A stretch of 8,161 nucleotides of DNA, from assembly GCA_009885445.1 (NCBI GenBank), contig VFKQ01000039.1, positions 1-8,161 on the forward strand, in the 5' to 3' direction. This document shows, piece by piece, positions 1-5,661 of the stretch. A model generated the notes under the pieces. It searched no databases. It saw nothing but the letters and a program-made list of their open reading frames with translations, and was not told the DNA's origin. Positions within the stretch are counted from its first letter, which is position 1. Each line of letters opens with the position of its first letter. A program made the translations under genes and the position numbers. This DNA is from Anaerolineaceae bacterium (lineage in GTDB: Bacteria; Chloroflexota; Anaerolineae; Anaerolineales; Villigracilaceae).

Positions 1-988
1 CAGGCGCATCAAAGCGGACCGTGGTGCGGGTGCCGCTATCGAGAGGCAGCACCTCCCCTTCGGCGAGGCGCGCCGTGTAGCGAATCTTAATTTCGGCGCG
101 AAAAGATTCTGTGGGCTTTGCGCCAGAAACCCAATGCGTATCGCGGACAGAAATTTCGCGGCGACCGAGTTCGTCTTCGGGGCCGACGACCAGCGTATTG
201 CCTACTGCGCGTTTCGTGATAACGTAAAGCGGTACGGGCGAGGCAACGGCGAGTCCTTTGCGTTGACCGATGGTGTAGTTGGCAAGTCCCGTGTGCTGAC
301 CAACGACTTCACCCGTCGTGGTGACAATTTCACCGGGTGTCAATAATTCCGCCGCGTTGCGTTGCAGAAAATTACGATAGTCATCCCCCGCGAGAAAACA
401 CAGATCCTGACTGTCTTTGCGCGATGCAGTCGGCAGGCCAAACGACTCGGCGATTTTACGAATCTCGGTTTTGGGGTAATCACCCACAGGGAACATGGCA
501 TGTTTCAGTTTTTGTTGATTCAAAACATGAAGCACATAAGATTGATCCTTGGTCAAATCTACTGCGCGCATTAACTTCATCTTTCCGCTTTCATCTTTCA
601 TATTTCGGGCGTAATGTCCCGTCGCCATGTAGTCCGCGCCGAGGGCCAGCGCGTGGTTGAGCAAAAATTCCCAGCGGATGGAGCGGTTGCAGACAAGGCA
701 CGGATTCGGAGTCCCGCCAGCGGCGTAGCCATCGAGGAAATATTGCACAACGGTGTCACGAAAGACATCTTTGGCGTCGATGACATAAAAGGGAATATCC
801 AGCAGTCCGGCCACGCGACGCGCCTGCGCCATCGCGTCGGGCGTGCAACAGCGATTCGACTCTTCTTTGCCCGGCTCAGACCATAATCGCATCATCATGC
901 CAATGACTTCATGGCCCTGCTGTTTCAGCAGAGCCGCGGCGACAGAGGAGTCGACTCCTCCAGACATGGCGATAACAGTTTTGGGCAT
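1..988 (-). CDS. mnmA: tRNA-specific 2-thiouridylase MnmA (3' end outside window)
   Basis: MnmA (TrmU) makes 2-thiouridine at the wobble position 34 of Lys, Glu and Gln tRNAs. It adenylates the base and transfers sulfur that originates from a cysteine desulfurase. I translated the minus strand by hand from the ATG at 988 and found 329 uninterrupted codons before the window edge; the family is usually about 350-380 residues. Visible motifs are the PP-loop SGGVDSS at residues 9-15, TPNPCLVCNR near 94-101 with Cys97 and Cys100, TGHYA, and DSQDLCFL with Cys197. By alignment from memory, Cys100 and Cys197 correspond to E. coli Cys102 and Cys199, the catalytic pair. GQRKGL in the central domain is also present. 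The cysteine desulfurase lies upstream on the same strand, fitting a sulfur-relay operon, with a GxxExxY gene between them. No clear Shine-Dalgarno sequence precedes the ATG. Identity is secure; the C-terminus is not visible. Confidence 0.95.
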   Translation of the reverse strand, partial: MPKTVIAMSGGVDSSVAAALLKQQGHEVIGMMMRLWSEPGKEESNRCCTPDAMAQARRVAGLLDIPFYVIDAKDVFRDTVVQYFLDGYAAGGTPNPCLVCNRSIRWEFLLNHALALGADYMATGHYARNMKDESGKMKLMRAVDLTKDQSYVLHVLNQQKLKHAMFPVGDYPKTEIRKIAESFGLPTASRKDSQDLCFLAGDDYRNFLQRNAAELLTPGEIVTTTGEVVGQHTGLANYTIGQRKGLAVASPVPLYVITKRAVGNTLVVGPEDELGRREISVRDTHWVSGAKPTESFRAEIKIRYTARLAEGEVLPLDSGTRTTVRFDAP

Positions 989-991
989 TGT

Positions 992-1021
992 AACCACGGA
1001 TAAAAAGGATGAAAGAGATTA
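992..1021. repeat. Left arm of inverted repeat flanking the GxxExxY gene
   Basis: Read on the plus strand, this arm begins AACCACGGAT. It matches the right arm (1460-1489 read on the minus strand) at 24 of 30 positions without gaps. On the minus strand it resolves into three 9-base units that each begin with ATC: ATCTCTTTC, ATCCTTTTT and ATCCGTGGT. The inner end contains the stop codon of the GxxExxY gene (1019-1021). The outer end is 3 bases from the mnmA start codon. Confidence 0.8.
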
Positions 1022-1447
1022 GGCTTTACGGGAACGCGGCGGGATGTATTGAGGTTGAGGGCGTGCTTGATTCTTCCAGACGTCATAGGGGACAAGATGC
1101 CGCACTTCTATCTTTGGGCGGCCAAAATTCATGAGCAAGCATACCGGAAGACCGCTTGCTTTCAAATAATTCAGAGCTTGAGCCATGTGAATTTCTTCTA
1201 ATTCACGCACTGCCTTTAATTCAACGAGAACAAGTTTTTCAACCAGCAAGTCTGCGAAGAATTCGCCTACTAGAATCCCGTCATATATCACTTTGATCTG
1301 GTGTTGCTGTACTACTTCCATGCTTTCTTTGCTAATGCGATGGTACAACGAATTTTCGTACACTTTTTCCACAAATCCACTTCCCAATGTATTGCTCACA
1401 TCATATGAGCAACCAATGATTTTCTCGGTGATTTTGTCAAGTTCCAT
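1019..1447 (-). CDS. GxxExxY-family protein (PD-(D/E)XK-like putative nuclease)
   Basis: This 142-residue protein belongs to the GxxExxY family (PDDEXK_3), a predicted nuclease fold whose biological role is not established. The defining motif is G24-F-V-E27-K-V-Y30. Further candidate active-site residues are Asp66 in EFFADLL, Glu76 and Lys78 in VELKA, and Gln90 in AQALNYL, in the order expected for this fold. The last 15 or so residues are rich in Pro, Arg and Gln and look like a tail. The start is well supported: AAGGAG at 1454-1459 lies 6 bases before the ATG. By hand count the gene is about 44% GC, against roughly 57% in sampled cysteine desulfurase lines, which suggests transfer. It sits between the desulfurase and mnmA on the same strand, and its ends coincide with an inverted repeat; its stop codon lies within the left arm. 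The family call is firm, nuclease activity is inferred, and no signal or membrane segment is seen. Confidence 0.9.
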   Translation of the reverse strand: MELDKITEKIIGCSYDVSNTLGSGFVEKVYENSLYHRISKESMEVVQQHQIKVIYDGILVGEFFADLLVEKLVLVELKAVRELEEIHMAQALNYLKASGLPVCLLMNFGRPKIEVRHLVPYDVWKNQARPQPQYIPPRSRKA

Positions 1448-1459
1448 TTCTATCTCCTT

Positions 1460-1489
1460 AAATCCCTTGCATCCCTTTCATCGGTGGTT
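1460..1489. repeat. Right arm of inverted repeat flanking the GxxExxY gene
   Basis: Read on the plus strand, this arm contains the 9-base units ATCCCTTGC (1462-1470), ATCCCTTTC (1471-1479) and ATCGGTGGT (1480-1488). Its reverse complement matches the left arm at 24 of 30 positions. The outer 12 bases (1478-1489) encode the last three residues and the stop of the cysteine desulfurase (Asn-His-Arg-stop). The inner edge touches the Shine-Dalgarno sequence of the GxxExxY gene. Confidence 0.8.
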
Positions 1490-2629
1490 TAATTTTCTTG
1501 CATTCGCGATGAGATTAGGCAAGGTTCTCAAAAACGAGTCGACATGCTCGGCAGTCGAGTCCATGCCGAGGGTGATGCGTAGCGAGCCGAGTCCCCATTC
1601 GCGGCTAAGGCCGATGGCGGACATGACTTCGCTTGGTTCAGGGTTGCCGGTCTTGCACGCGGAACCTGACGAGCAGGCAAAACCGGCGGCATCCAGCATT
1701 TGCAAAAGTAAATTACCGTCCACATCTTTGAAAACAAACGAGGCGTGTTGCGGCAGGCGTTGTTCAGGATGACCCGTCAGGCGCGAATCGGGAATCTCTT
1801 CGAGCACGCGCCCGATAATTTGGTCGCGCAAGGGTTTCACGTGCGCCGTGCGTTCTTCGCGTTCTTCTTTGGCTAGTCGCAATGCTTCGGCAAAACCAAC
1901 GATGTATGGAACATTCTGCGTTCCGGCGCGAAAATTAAATTCCTGCCCGCCGCCGGTGATGTGCGGCGCGATCTCGGTGCCCTTCTTTATGTACAACGCA
2001 CCGACGCCCTTCGGGCCATAAAATTTGTGTCCGCCGAGCGAGAGCAAGTCCACGCCGAGTTTTTGCACATCCACGTCAAGGTACGCGGCGGCTTGCACTG
2101 CGTCAGTGTGGAAAATGATTCCGTGACTGTGCCCGATTTGAGCGAGGTCCGCCACGGGGTTGATGGTGCCCACCTCATTATTAGCAAGCATCACCGAGGC
2201 TAGCGCAGTCGCATTGCACACCGCCCCGCGCATCGCATCTTCGGTGACCATACCGTTTGAGTCAACCGGAATCCATTCGAGCAGAGTCCCAAATTCTTTT
2301 TCTAGTTGCTGAGCGGTTTTGGTCACAGCGGGATGTTCGGCGCGTGTGGTCAACAACCAGTTACGATTATTTTTTCGTGCGGCCAGCATTGCGCCGCGCA
2401 AAGCGAGATTGTCTGATTCGGTGCCGCACGAGGTGAAGACGACTTCATCGGGACGGCAGTTCAGCACTGACGCCACCGTCTCACGCGCGCGCTCGAGGGC
2501 GGCTTCGGCTTTCTGACCGAGGCGATGCACCGACGAGGGATTCCCAAATGCCTCGCGGAAGTACGGCACCATCGCTTCGATCACGCGCGGATGCACGGGT
2601 GTTGTTGCGGCATAGTCCATGTAAATCAT
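1478..2629 (-). CDS. Cysteine desulfurase, NifS/IscS type (class V aminotransferase)
   Basis: This PLP-dependent enzyme converts L-cysteine to alanine and forms a protein persulfide that supplies sulfur for Fe-S clusters and tRNA thiolation. The 383-residue length is normal for the family. It begins with the usual pattern MIYMDYAATTPVHP. GTESDN lies at 69-74, His99 in AEHP is expected to stack on PLP, HTDAVQ with Asp176 follows, and SLGGHKFYG carries the PLP-binding Lys202. The catalytic Cys325 is in SGSACKTG, with a loop of group I (NifS/IscS-like) style. The start at 2629 lies only 7 bases from an extended -10 box and has no Shine-Dalgarno, so the mRNA is probably leaderless. The last three residues and stop are encoded by the right arm of the inverted repeat. 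The GxxExxY gene and mnmA follow on the same strand, so the likely partner is MnmA. No iscR or iscU is visible, and I cannot separate iscS from nifS naming. Confidence 0.95.
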   Translation of the reverse strand: MIYMDYAATTPVHPRVIEAMVPYFREAFGNPSSVHRLGQKAEAALERARETVASVLNCRPDEVVFTSCGTESDNLALRGAMLAARKNNRNWLLTTRAEHPAVTKTAQQLEKEFGTLLEWIPVDSNGMVTEDAMRGAVCNATALASVMLANNEVGTINPVADLAQIGHSHGIIFHTDAVQAAAYLDVDVQKLGVDLLSLGGHKFYGPKGVGALYIKKGTEIAPHITGGGQEFNFRAGTQNVPYIVGFAEALRLAKEEREERTAHVKPLRDQIIGRVLEEIPDSRLTGHPEQRLPQHASFVFKDVDGNLLLQMLDAAGFACSSGSACKTGNPEPSEVMSAIGLSREWGLGSLRITLGMDSTAEHVDSFLRTLPNLIANARKLNHR

Positions 2630-2636
2630 GCGCGGG

Positions 2637-2645
2637 ATTATAGCA
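2637..2645 (-). promoter_or_regulatory. Extended -10 promoter of the cysteine desulfurase gene
   Basis: The minus strand reads TGCTATAAT here, a perfect extended -10 (TGnTATAAT). No convincing -35 hexamer lies 16-18 bases upstream, as is usual for extended -10 promoters. The expected start of transcription is at 2629-2630, which is at or next to the A of the ATG, so the message would be leaderless. Confidence 0.6.
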
Positions 2646-2659
2646 TGTGGGCAATGCGT

Positions 2660-2665
2660 TATAAT
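2660..2665 (+). promoter_or_regulatory. Candidate -10 box for the phosphohexomutase gene
   Basis: TATAAT stands on the plus strand 17 bases from the opposing -10 of the desulfurase gene. No good -35 hexamer is seen upstream. If used, the transcript would have a leader of about 130 bases containing the 2710-2762 hairpin. The sequence support is only a six-base match. Confidence 0.25.
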
Positions 2666-2709
2666 TTTGAACCAATCACCTTAATCGCCTTACGCGCTTT
2701 TCTTTATTT

Positions 2710-2762
2710 GCCACAGAGTTCACACAGAGAAAAAACTCGAGTATCTCTGTGCGCTCTGTGGC
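2710..2762. repeat. Long imperfect palindrome with CACAGAG arms
   Basis: GCCACAGAG (2710-2718) pairs perfectly with CTCTGTGGC (2754-2762). After a small internal loop, CACAGAGA (2723-2730) pairs with TCTCTGTG (2744-2751). The 13-base loop contains the palindrome ACTCGAGT (2735-2742). It lies about 40 bases before the phosphohexomutase start and has no T-tract, so it is not an evident intrinsic terminator. It resembles CACAGAG-type dispersed repeats of environmental genomes, which is a recollection rather than a search result. Confidence 0.7.
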
Positions 2763-2800
2763 TAAATGTGTGAGAAAAATCTTAACTCAGGAATATTTTC

Positions 2801-4231
2801 ATGACCCAAAAAATTAAATTCGGCACCGACGGCTGGCGCGGCGTGATCGCCGAGGATTACACGTTTGACAACGTGCGTCGCGCCGCGCAGGGATTCGCTT
2901 CGTACATGCTGTCCATCGGCAAGCAGGGACAGTGGATCATCGTCGGCCACGACATGCGTTTTAGCAGTGAACACTTCGCCGCCGCCGTTGCCGAGGTGCT
3001 GGCGGGCAATGGACTCAAAGTTTATCTCACAGATGGCGCGACGCCGACTCCCGTGATCGCCTACGCGGTGGTAGACAAAAAGGCGGCGGGCGCGGTCAAC
3101 ATCACCGCCAGTCACAACCCCCCCACTGACAACGGGTTCAAAGTCCGCGACGCGACAGGCGGAGCGATTGACCCCGAGGGGTTGAAGCAGATCGAGGCGG
3201 GCATACCCGATTCGAGCGCGGACGTGAAGCGGAAAAATTATGCAGACGCCGTGGCCGCAGGCGAAATTGTCAAATTCGACGCGGCGACTCCGTACATCGA
3301 ACATTTAACGCGCGATGGATTAATTGATTTGCAACCCATCAAAGATGCGGGCCTGACCGTGATGGTCGACACGATGTGGGGCAACGGCGCGGGTTGGTTT
3401 CCGCGTTTGCTGGCCGGCGGAAAAACAAAAATCATCGAGATTCATAACGAGCGCAATCCGTCCTTCCCCGAGATGAAGCGACCCGAGCCGATTCAACCCA
3501 ACATTGATGTGGGTCTGCAAGCGACGATTGATAACAAGGCCGATGTCTTGCTCATCACCGACGGCGACGCGGACCGTTGCGGCATCGGCGATGAGAATGG
3601 AAAATTTATTAATCAACTGCGCGTGTTTGGTTTGCTGGCCTACTACATGCTCGAAATTCGCGGCGAGCGCGGCGATATTGTGAAGACACTTTCGACGACC
3701 GGCATGTTGAACAAACTTGGCGAAATTTATGGCGTCCCCGTGCACGAAACGGGCGTGGGATTTAAATTCGTCGCGCCGAAGATGACCGAAACGAACGCGC
3801 TGATCGGCGGCGAGGAAAGCGGCGGATTCGCCTTCCGTGGCAACGTGCCCGAGCGCGACGGAATTTTAGCGGGCTTGTATATTCTTGATTTGATGGTCAA
3901 GACCGGCAAGAAGCCGACCGAGTTGCTAAAGATTCTTTTTGAAAAAGTGGGCGGAGAATATTTCTACGACCGCGTCGACAGCCCCTTCATAGGCGACCCC
4001 GAAGCGCGCAAGAAAATCATCCGCGACAATTATCCGCAAACGCTCGGCGGCTTGAAGGTGACCGAACTGGTCACGGTGGACGGTTTTCAGTACAAACTCG
4101 AAGACGGCGGCTGGATGTTAATCCGCTTCAGCGGCACCGAGCCGATTCTGCGCGTGTACTGCGAGACGCGCCACGGCGATAAAGTGAAAGCGATTTTGGC
4201 GGATGGGTTGAAGGTGGCGGGGATTGAGTAA
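2801..4231 (+). CDS. Phosphoglucomutase/phosphomannomutase family protein
   Basis: This alpha-D-phosphohexomutase interconverts 1- and 6-phosphates of glucose or mannose (or glucosamine) through a phosphoserine intermediate, feeding nucleotide-sugar and glycogen metabolism in the cytoplasm. The 476-residue length fits the family. It begins KFGTDGWRG at 6-14. The catalytic serine is Ser104 in TASHNP (102-107). The magnesium loop is DGDADR (254-259), the sugar-binding loop is GGEESGG (336-342), and the phosphate-binding loop is RFSGTEP (442-448), so all four functional loops are intact and in order. The EES sugar loop leans toward phosphoglucomutase rather than GlmM, but substrate cannot be fixed from sequence. 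AGGA at 2789-2792 lies 8 bases before the ATG. The gene is transcribed divergently from the desulfurase, and its leader carries a long palindrome. The region after its stop has no clear terminator. Confidence 0.92.
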   Translation: MTQKIKFGTDGWRGVIAEDYTFDNVRRAAQGFASYMLSIGKQGQWIIVGHDMRFSSEHFAAAVAEVLAGNGLKVYLTDGATPTPVIAYAVVDKKAAGAVNITASHNPPTDNGFKVRDATGGAIDPEGLKQIEAGIPDSSADVKRKNYADAVAAGEIVKFDAATPYIEHLTRDGLIDLQPIKDAGLTVMVDTMWGNGAGWFPRLLAGGKTKIIEIHNERNPSFPEMKRPEPIQPNIDVGLQATIDNKADVLLITDGDADRCGIGDENGKFINQLRVFGLLAYYMLEIRGERGDIVKTLSTTGMLNKLGEIYGVPVHETGVGFKFVAPKMTETNALIGGEESGGFAFRGNVPERDGILAGLYILDLMVKTGKKPTELLKILFEKVGGEYFYDRVDSPFIGDPEARKKIIRDNYPQTLGGLKVTELVTVDGFQYKLEDGGWMLIRFSGTEPILRVYCETRHGDKVKAILADGLKVAGIE

Positions 4232-4395
4232 GCCAGGGCAATGACACAATTAAGTGGCAAAAGAACGCCAATCCAGCTCGCCCTGTTCGAGTAAGAGAAC
4301 CGCGCTTCGCAACGACGGGGGATAAGAGTCTGTCTAATGTACTGCTTAATTTCAGGCGGTATAGTTGGGCACTCGGATTCCCACAAAGGAGACGC

Positions 4396-4833
4396 ATGGA
4401 ATTTTTTCAGCAACTCTGGCACACGCTCACGCAAGTGCATCCTTTCCACCCGATGCTGGTGCACTTCCCCATCGCGCTGACGGGCGCGGCGGCTTTCTTT
4501 ATTTTGCTGGCGCTGATTCTTAAAAGTTGGGAATTGGAGCAAGTGGCTTTCGCCAATATGGCATTGGCCAGCCTGAGCACTGTGGCGGCGGGTGTGACGG
4601 GCATAATGGATAACGTCAACACTTATGAGGGCATAGCGCCAAACGCGAACGCCAAGATCATGCTCGCCGCCCTTCTGCTTTTGCTCACAGCGGGCACCAG
4701 CCTCGTCCGCTGGCGCACACCGAATTTGTTTCAACGGCCTGCGCGCGTCTGGTATGTTGCCGCTATTTTGGTCAGCTTTGGAATTTCGCTCGTGTTGGCC
4801 TATTTGGGCGGCGTAATTTTATATGGTGTTTAG
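4396..4833 (+). CDS. DUF2231-type integral membrane protein
   Basis: This is a 145-residue protein of unknown function with four predicted membrane helices, at about 20-42, 50-71, 87-104 and 118-142. The N-terminal HPMLVHFPIAL (18-28) is the signature of the DUF2231 family, and the HxxxxHFP histidines could face a cofactor or redox partner. AAAGGAG ends 4 bases before the ATG, a short but strong ribosome site. The next gene starts 6 bases after this stop, and its Shine-Dalgarno overlaps the stop codon, so the two are co-translated. Because the partner is a surface lipoprotein cytochrome c, a role in electron transfer at the outer face of the membrane is plausible but inferred. A weak TATAGT at 4360-4365 is the only promoter-like hexamer noticed upstream. 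The family call is good and the function is unknown. Confidence 0.85.
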   Translation: MEFFQQLWHTLTQVHPFHPMLVHFPIALTGAAAFFILLALILKSWELEQVAFANMALASLSTVAAGVTGIMDNVNTYEGIAPNANAKIMLAALLLLLTAGTSLVRWRTPNLFQRPARVWYVAAILVSFGISLVLAYLGGVILYGV

Positions 4834-4836
4834 GAG
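4832..4836 (+). promoter_or_regulatory. Ribosome binding site of the cytochrome gene, coupled to the preceding stop
   Basis: AGGAG overlaps the TAG stop of the DUF2231 gene and stands only 3 bases before the TTG at 4840. That spacing is short. An ATT at 4846 would have 9-base spacing but is a very rare start. The upstream start is needed to include the positive n-region of the signal peptide. Confidence 0.55.
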
Positions 4837-4839
4837 ATA

Positions 4840-5319
4840 TTGGCGATTTCAAAATTCAAGAACGTGTTCATGTTTCTCGGCGTGGCCGCACTGATTCTAG
4901 CGGCCTGCGACGCACCGACCCCGGCGGCCACGCATGCCCTGCACGAAACAGAAATGCCAGTTCCCTCGGCCACATTGGAGCTTGCGCCCACTGAAACCAG
5001 CGCGCCGGTCAGCAGCAAAACTGTTGTGGCGGGCGCGGGTGGCGTTAGCTACGCCAACGATGTGCTCCCCATTTTGACAAGTCGCTGTGGCAGTTGTCAT
5101 GGCACGAACAATCCGCGCGAGGGATTAATCGTCACCACCTTCGCCGGTCTGCTGGCCGGCTCGAAGAATGGCGTAGTCGTAATTCCATTTGACCCCGATA
5201 ACAGCATTTTGATCAAGCAAATCCGCGATGGCGAAATGCCCAAGCGCGGACCAAAGCTCACGCCCGAGCAATTGCAGATTCTGGTTGACTGGATTTTACA
5301 AGGCGCCCTGGATAACTAA
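4840..5319 (+). CDS. Lipoprotein c-type cytochrome (PSCyt1-like domain)
   Basis: This 159-residue exported lipoprotein should carry one covalent heme c and shuttle electrons at the outer face of the membrane. A lipoprotein signal peptide comes first: basic residues at 5-7, a hydrophobic stretch at 9-20, and the lipobox LAAC with Cys23 as the lipidated residue. A Pro/Thr/Ser/Ala-rich linker spans about 25-60. The heme site is C83-G-S-C86-H87 in LTSRCGSCHG. Met133 in GEMPKRG is a likely axial ligand, and the C-terminal LTPEQLQILVDWI helix is typical of the PSCyt1 (planctomycete-type) cytochrome family. The start codon is TTG at 4840, coupled to the DUF2231 stop; an ATG at 4870 would lose the charged n-region. 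Gene order and coupling suggest a two-protein redox unit. A strong terminator follows 17 bases after the stop. Partner and substrate are unknown. Confidence 0.87.
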   Translation: MAISKFKNVFMFLGVAALILAACDAPTPAATHALHETEMPVPSATLELAPTETSAPVSSKTVVAGAGGVSYANDVLPILTSRCGSCHGTNNPREGLIVTTFAGLLAGSKNGVVVIPFDPDNSILIKQIRDGEMPKRGPKLTPEQLQILVDWILQGALDN

Positions 5320-5335
5320 AAGGCCGCGCAACGCA

Positions 5336-5380
5336 TAAATCAAACAGCCGCCCTCCAATTTGGGGCGGCTGTTTGGTTTA
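5336..5380. terminator. Bidirectional intrinsic terminator between convergent genes
   Basis: A perfect 13-base stem (5341-5353 with 5363-5375, GC-rich core AGCCGCCC/GGGCGGCT) encloses a 9-base loop. The stem extends outward through a T-G pair and four A-T pairs, giving about 18 pairs with A/T runs on both sides. It lies between the convergent ends of the cytochrome gene (stop at 5319) and the SWIM gene (stop at 5390) and can serve both strands. Confidence 0.85.
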
Positions 5381-5389
5381 AACCCGAGG

Positions 5390-5632
5390 CTAAGTTTCCT
5401 GCGTGGGCGGAATCATGTCTTTGAGCAAAATCTCCAGCGCCATACTGTGACCGCAGTGATGATGGGTGATGAAGAATTCGCAATTACAGACAAAGACGCC
5501 CTCGTGAAAAGACACGTCATGTTCGTTGTTATCCCCGTGAAATGTGACCTGGAAATCGCTGAAGTGAAAACGATGCCTTTCCTCTGAGTAACGCTTGGCC
5601 TTTTCGATCTTGCCGATCATTCCAGAGTCCAT
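5390..5632 (-). CDS. Small SWIM zinc-finger protein
   Basis: This is an 80-residue protein with a SWIM-type zinc-binding motif, C49-N-C51 followed by C60-G-H62 (CxCx8CxH), near the C-terminus in VCNCEFFITHHHCGHSMAL. The N-terminal half, with MIGKIEKAKRYSEER, is basic and probably helical. The middle (HFSDFQVTFHGDNNEHDV) looks like beta strands. SWIM domains usually bind DNA or mediate protein contacts, but a stand-alone protein this small has no known job that I can name. The start was chosen at 5632 because AAGGAG (5640-5645) lies 7 bases upstream; an in-frame GTG at 5671 has no such site and would fall in the terminator hairpin. A near-consensus promoter and a leader of about 110 bases with a terminator-like hairpin precede it, so it is probably a regulated single-gene transcript. 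The motif is certain, the function is unknown. Confidence 0.82.
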   Translation of the reverse strand: MDSGMIGKIEKAKRYSEERHRFHFSDFQVTFHGDNNEHDVSFHEGVFVCNCEFFITHHHCGHSMALEILLKDMIPPTQET

Positions 5633-5639
5633 AGCTTGT

Positions 5640-5645
5640 CTCCTT
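5640..5645 (-). promoter_or_regulatory. Ribosome binding site fixing the SWIM gene start
   Basis: The minus strand reads AAGGAG, 7 bases before the ATG at 5632. It excludes the longer GTG-started reading at 5671. Confidence 0.8.
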
Positions 5646-5661
5646 TTTGATTTGAGATAAC

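Larger units (their letters stand above)
992..1489. mobile_element. Putative GxxExxY cassette bounded by inverted repeats
   Basis: A roughly 498-base unit consists of two imperfect inverted 30-base arms and a single GxxExxY gene that fills the space between them. It interrupts the desulfurase-mnmA gene pair, and its gene is lower in GC than its neighbours. No transposase and no target-site duplication were seen. GxxExxY genes in environmental genomes are, as I recall, often accompanied by similar ATCC-type repeats. Mobility is an inference from structure and composition only. The unit could instead be an old cassette that no longer moves. Confidence 0.45.

Noticed and set aside
986..1495. Target-site duplication around the GxxExxY cassette
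   Set aside because: The bases just outside the two arms do not match each other; GCATT occurs on both sides but at unequal distances and looks accidental.
1293..1772. Open reading frame of 159 codons on the plus strand
   Set aside because: It runs antisense across the GxxExxY and cysteine desulfurase genes, has no recognisable domain, and no good ribosome site; both opposing genes have clear family motifs.
2762..3304. Open reading frame of 180 codons on the minus strand
   Set aside because: It is antisense to the phosphohexomutase gene, whose four catalytic loops are intact, so this is a shadow of a GC-rich gene.
4234..4285. CAGGGC and GCCCTG pairing after the phosphohexomutase stop, and a nearby TGGC/GCCA mini-hairpin
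   Set aside because: The 6-base stem has a loop of about 40 bases and no T-tract, so it does not qualify as a terminator.
4300..4318. CGCGCTTCGCAACGACG-like stretch in the gap before the DUF2231 gene
   Set aside because: It faintly recalls dispersed GC-rich repeats of environmental genomes, but there is one copy here and no internal symmetry to support a call.
4087..4734. Open reading frame of 215 codons on the minus strand
   Set aside because: It crosses the end of the phosphohexomutase gene, the intergenic gap and most of the DUF2231 gene in antisense, and reads as a low-complexity shadow with no domain.
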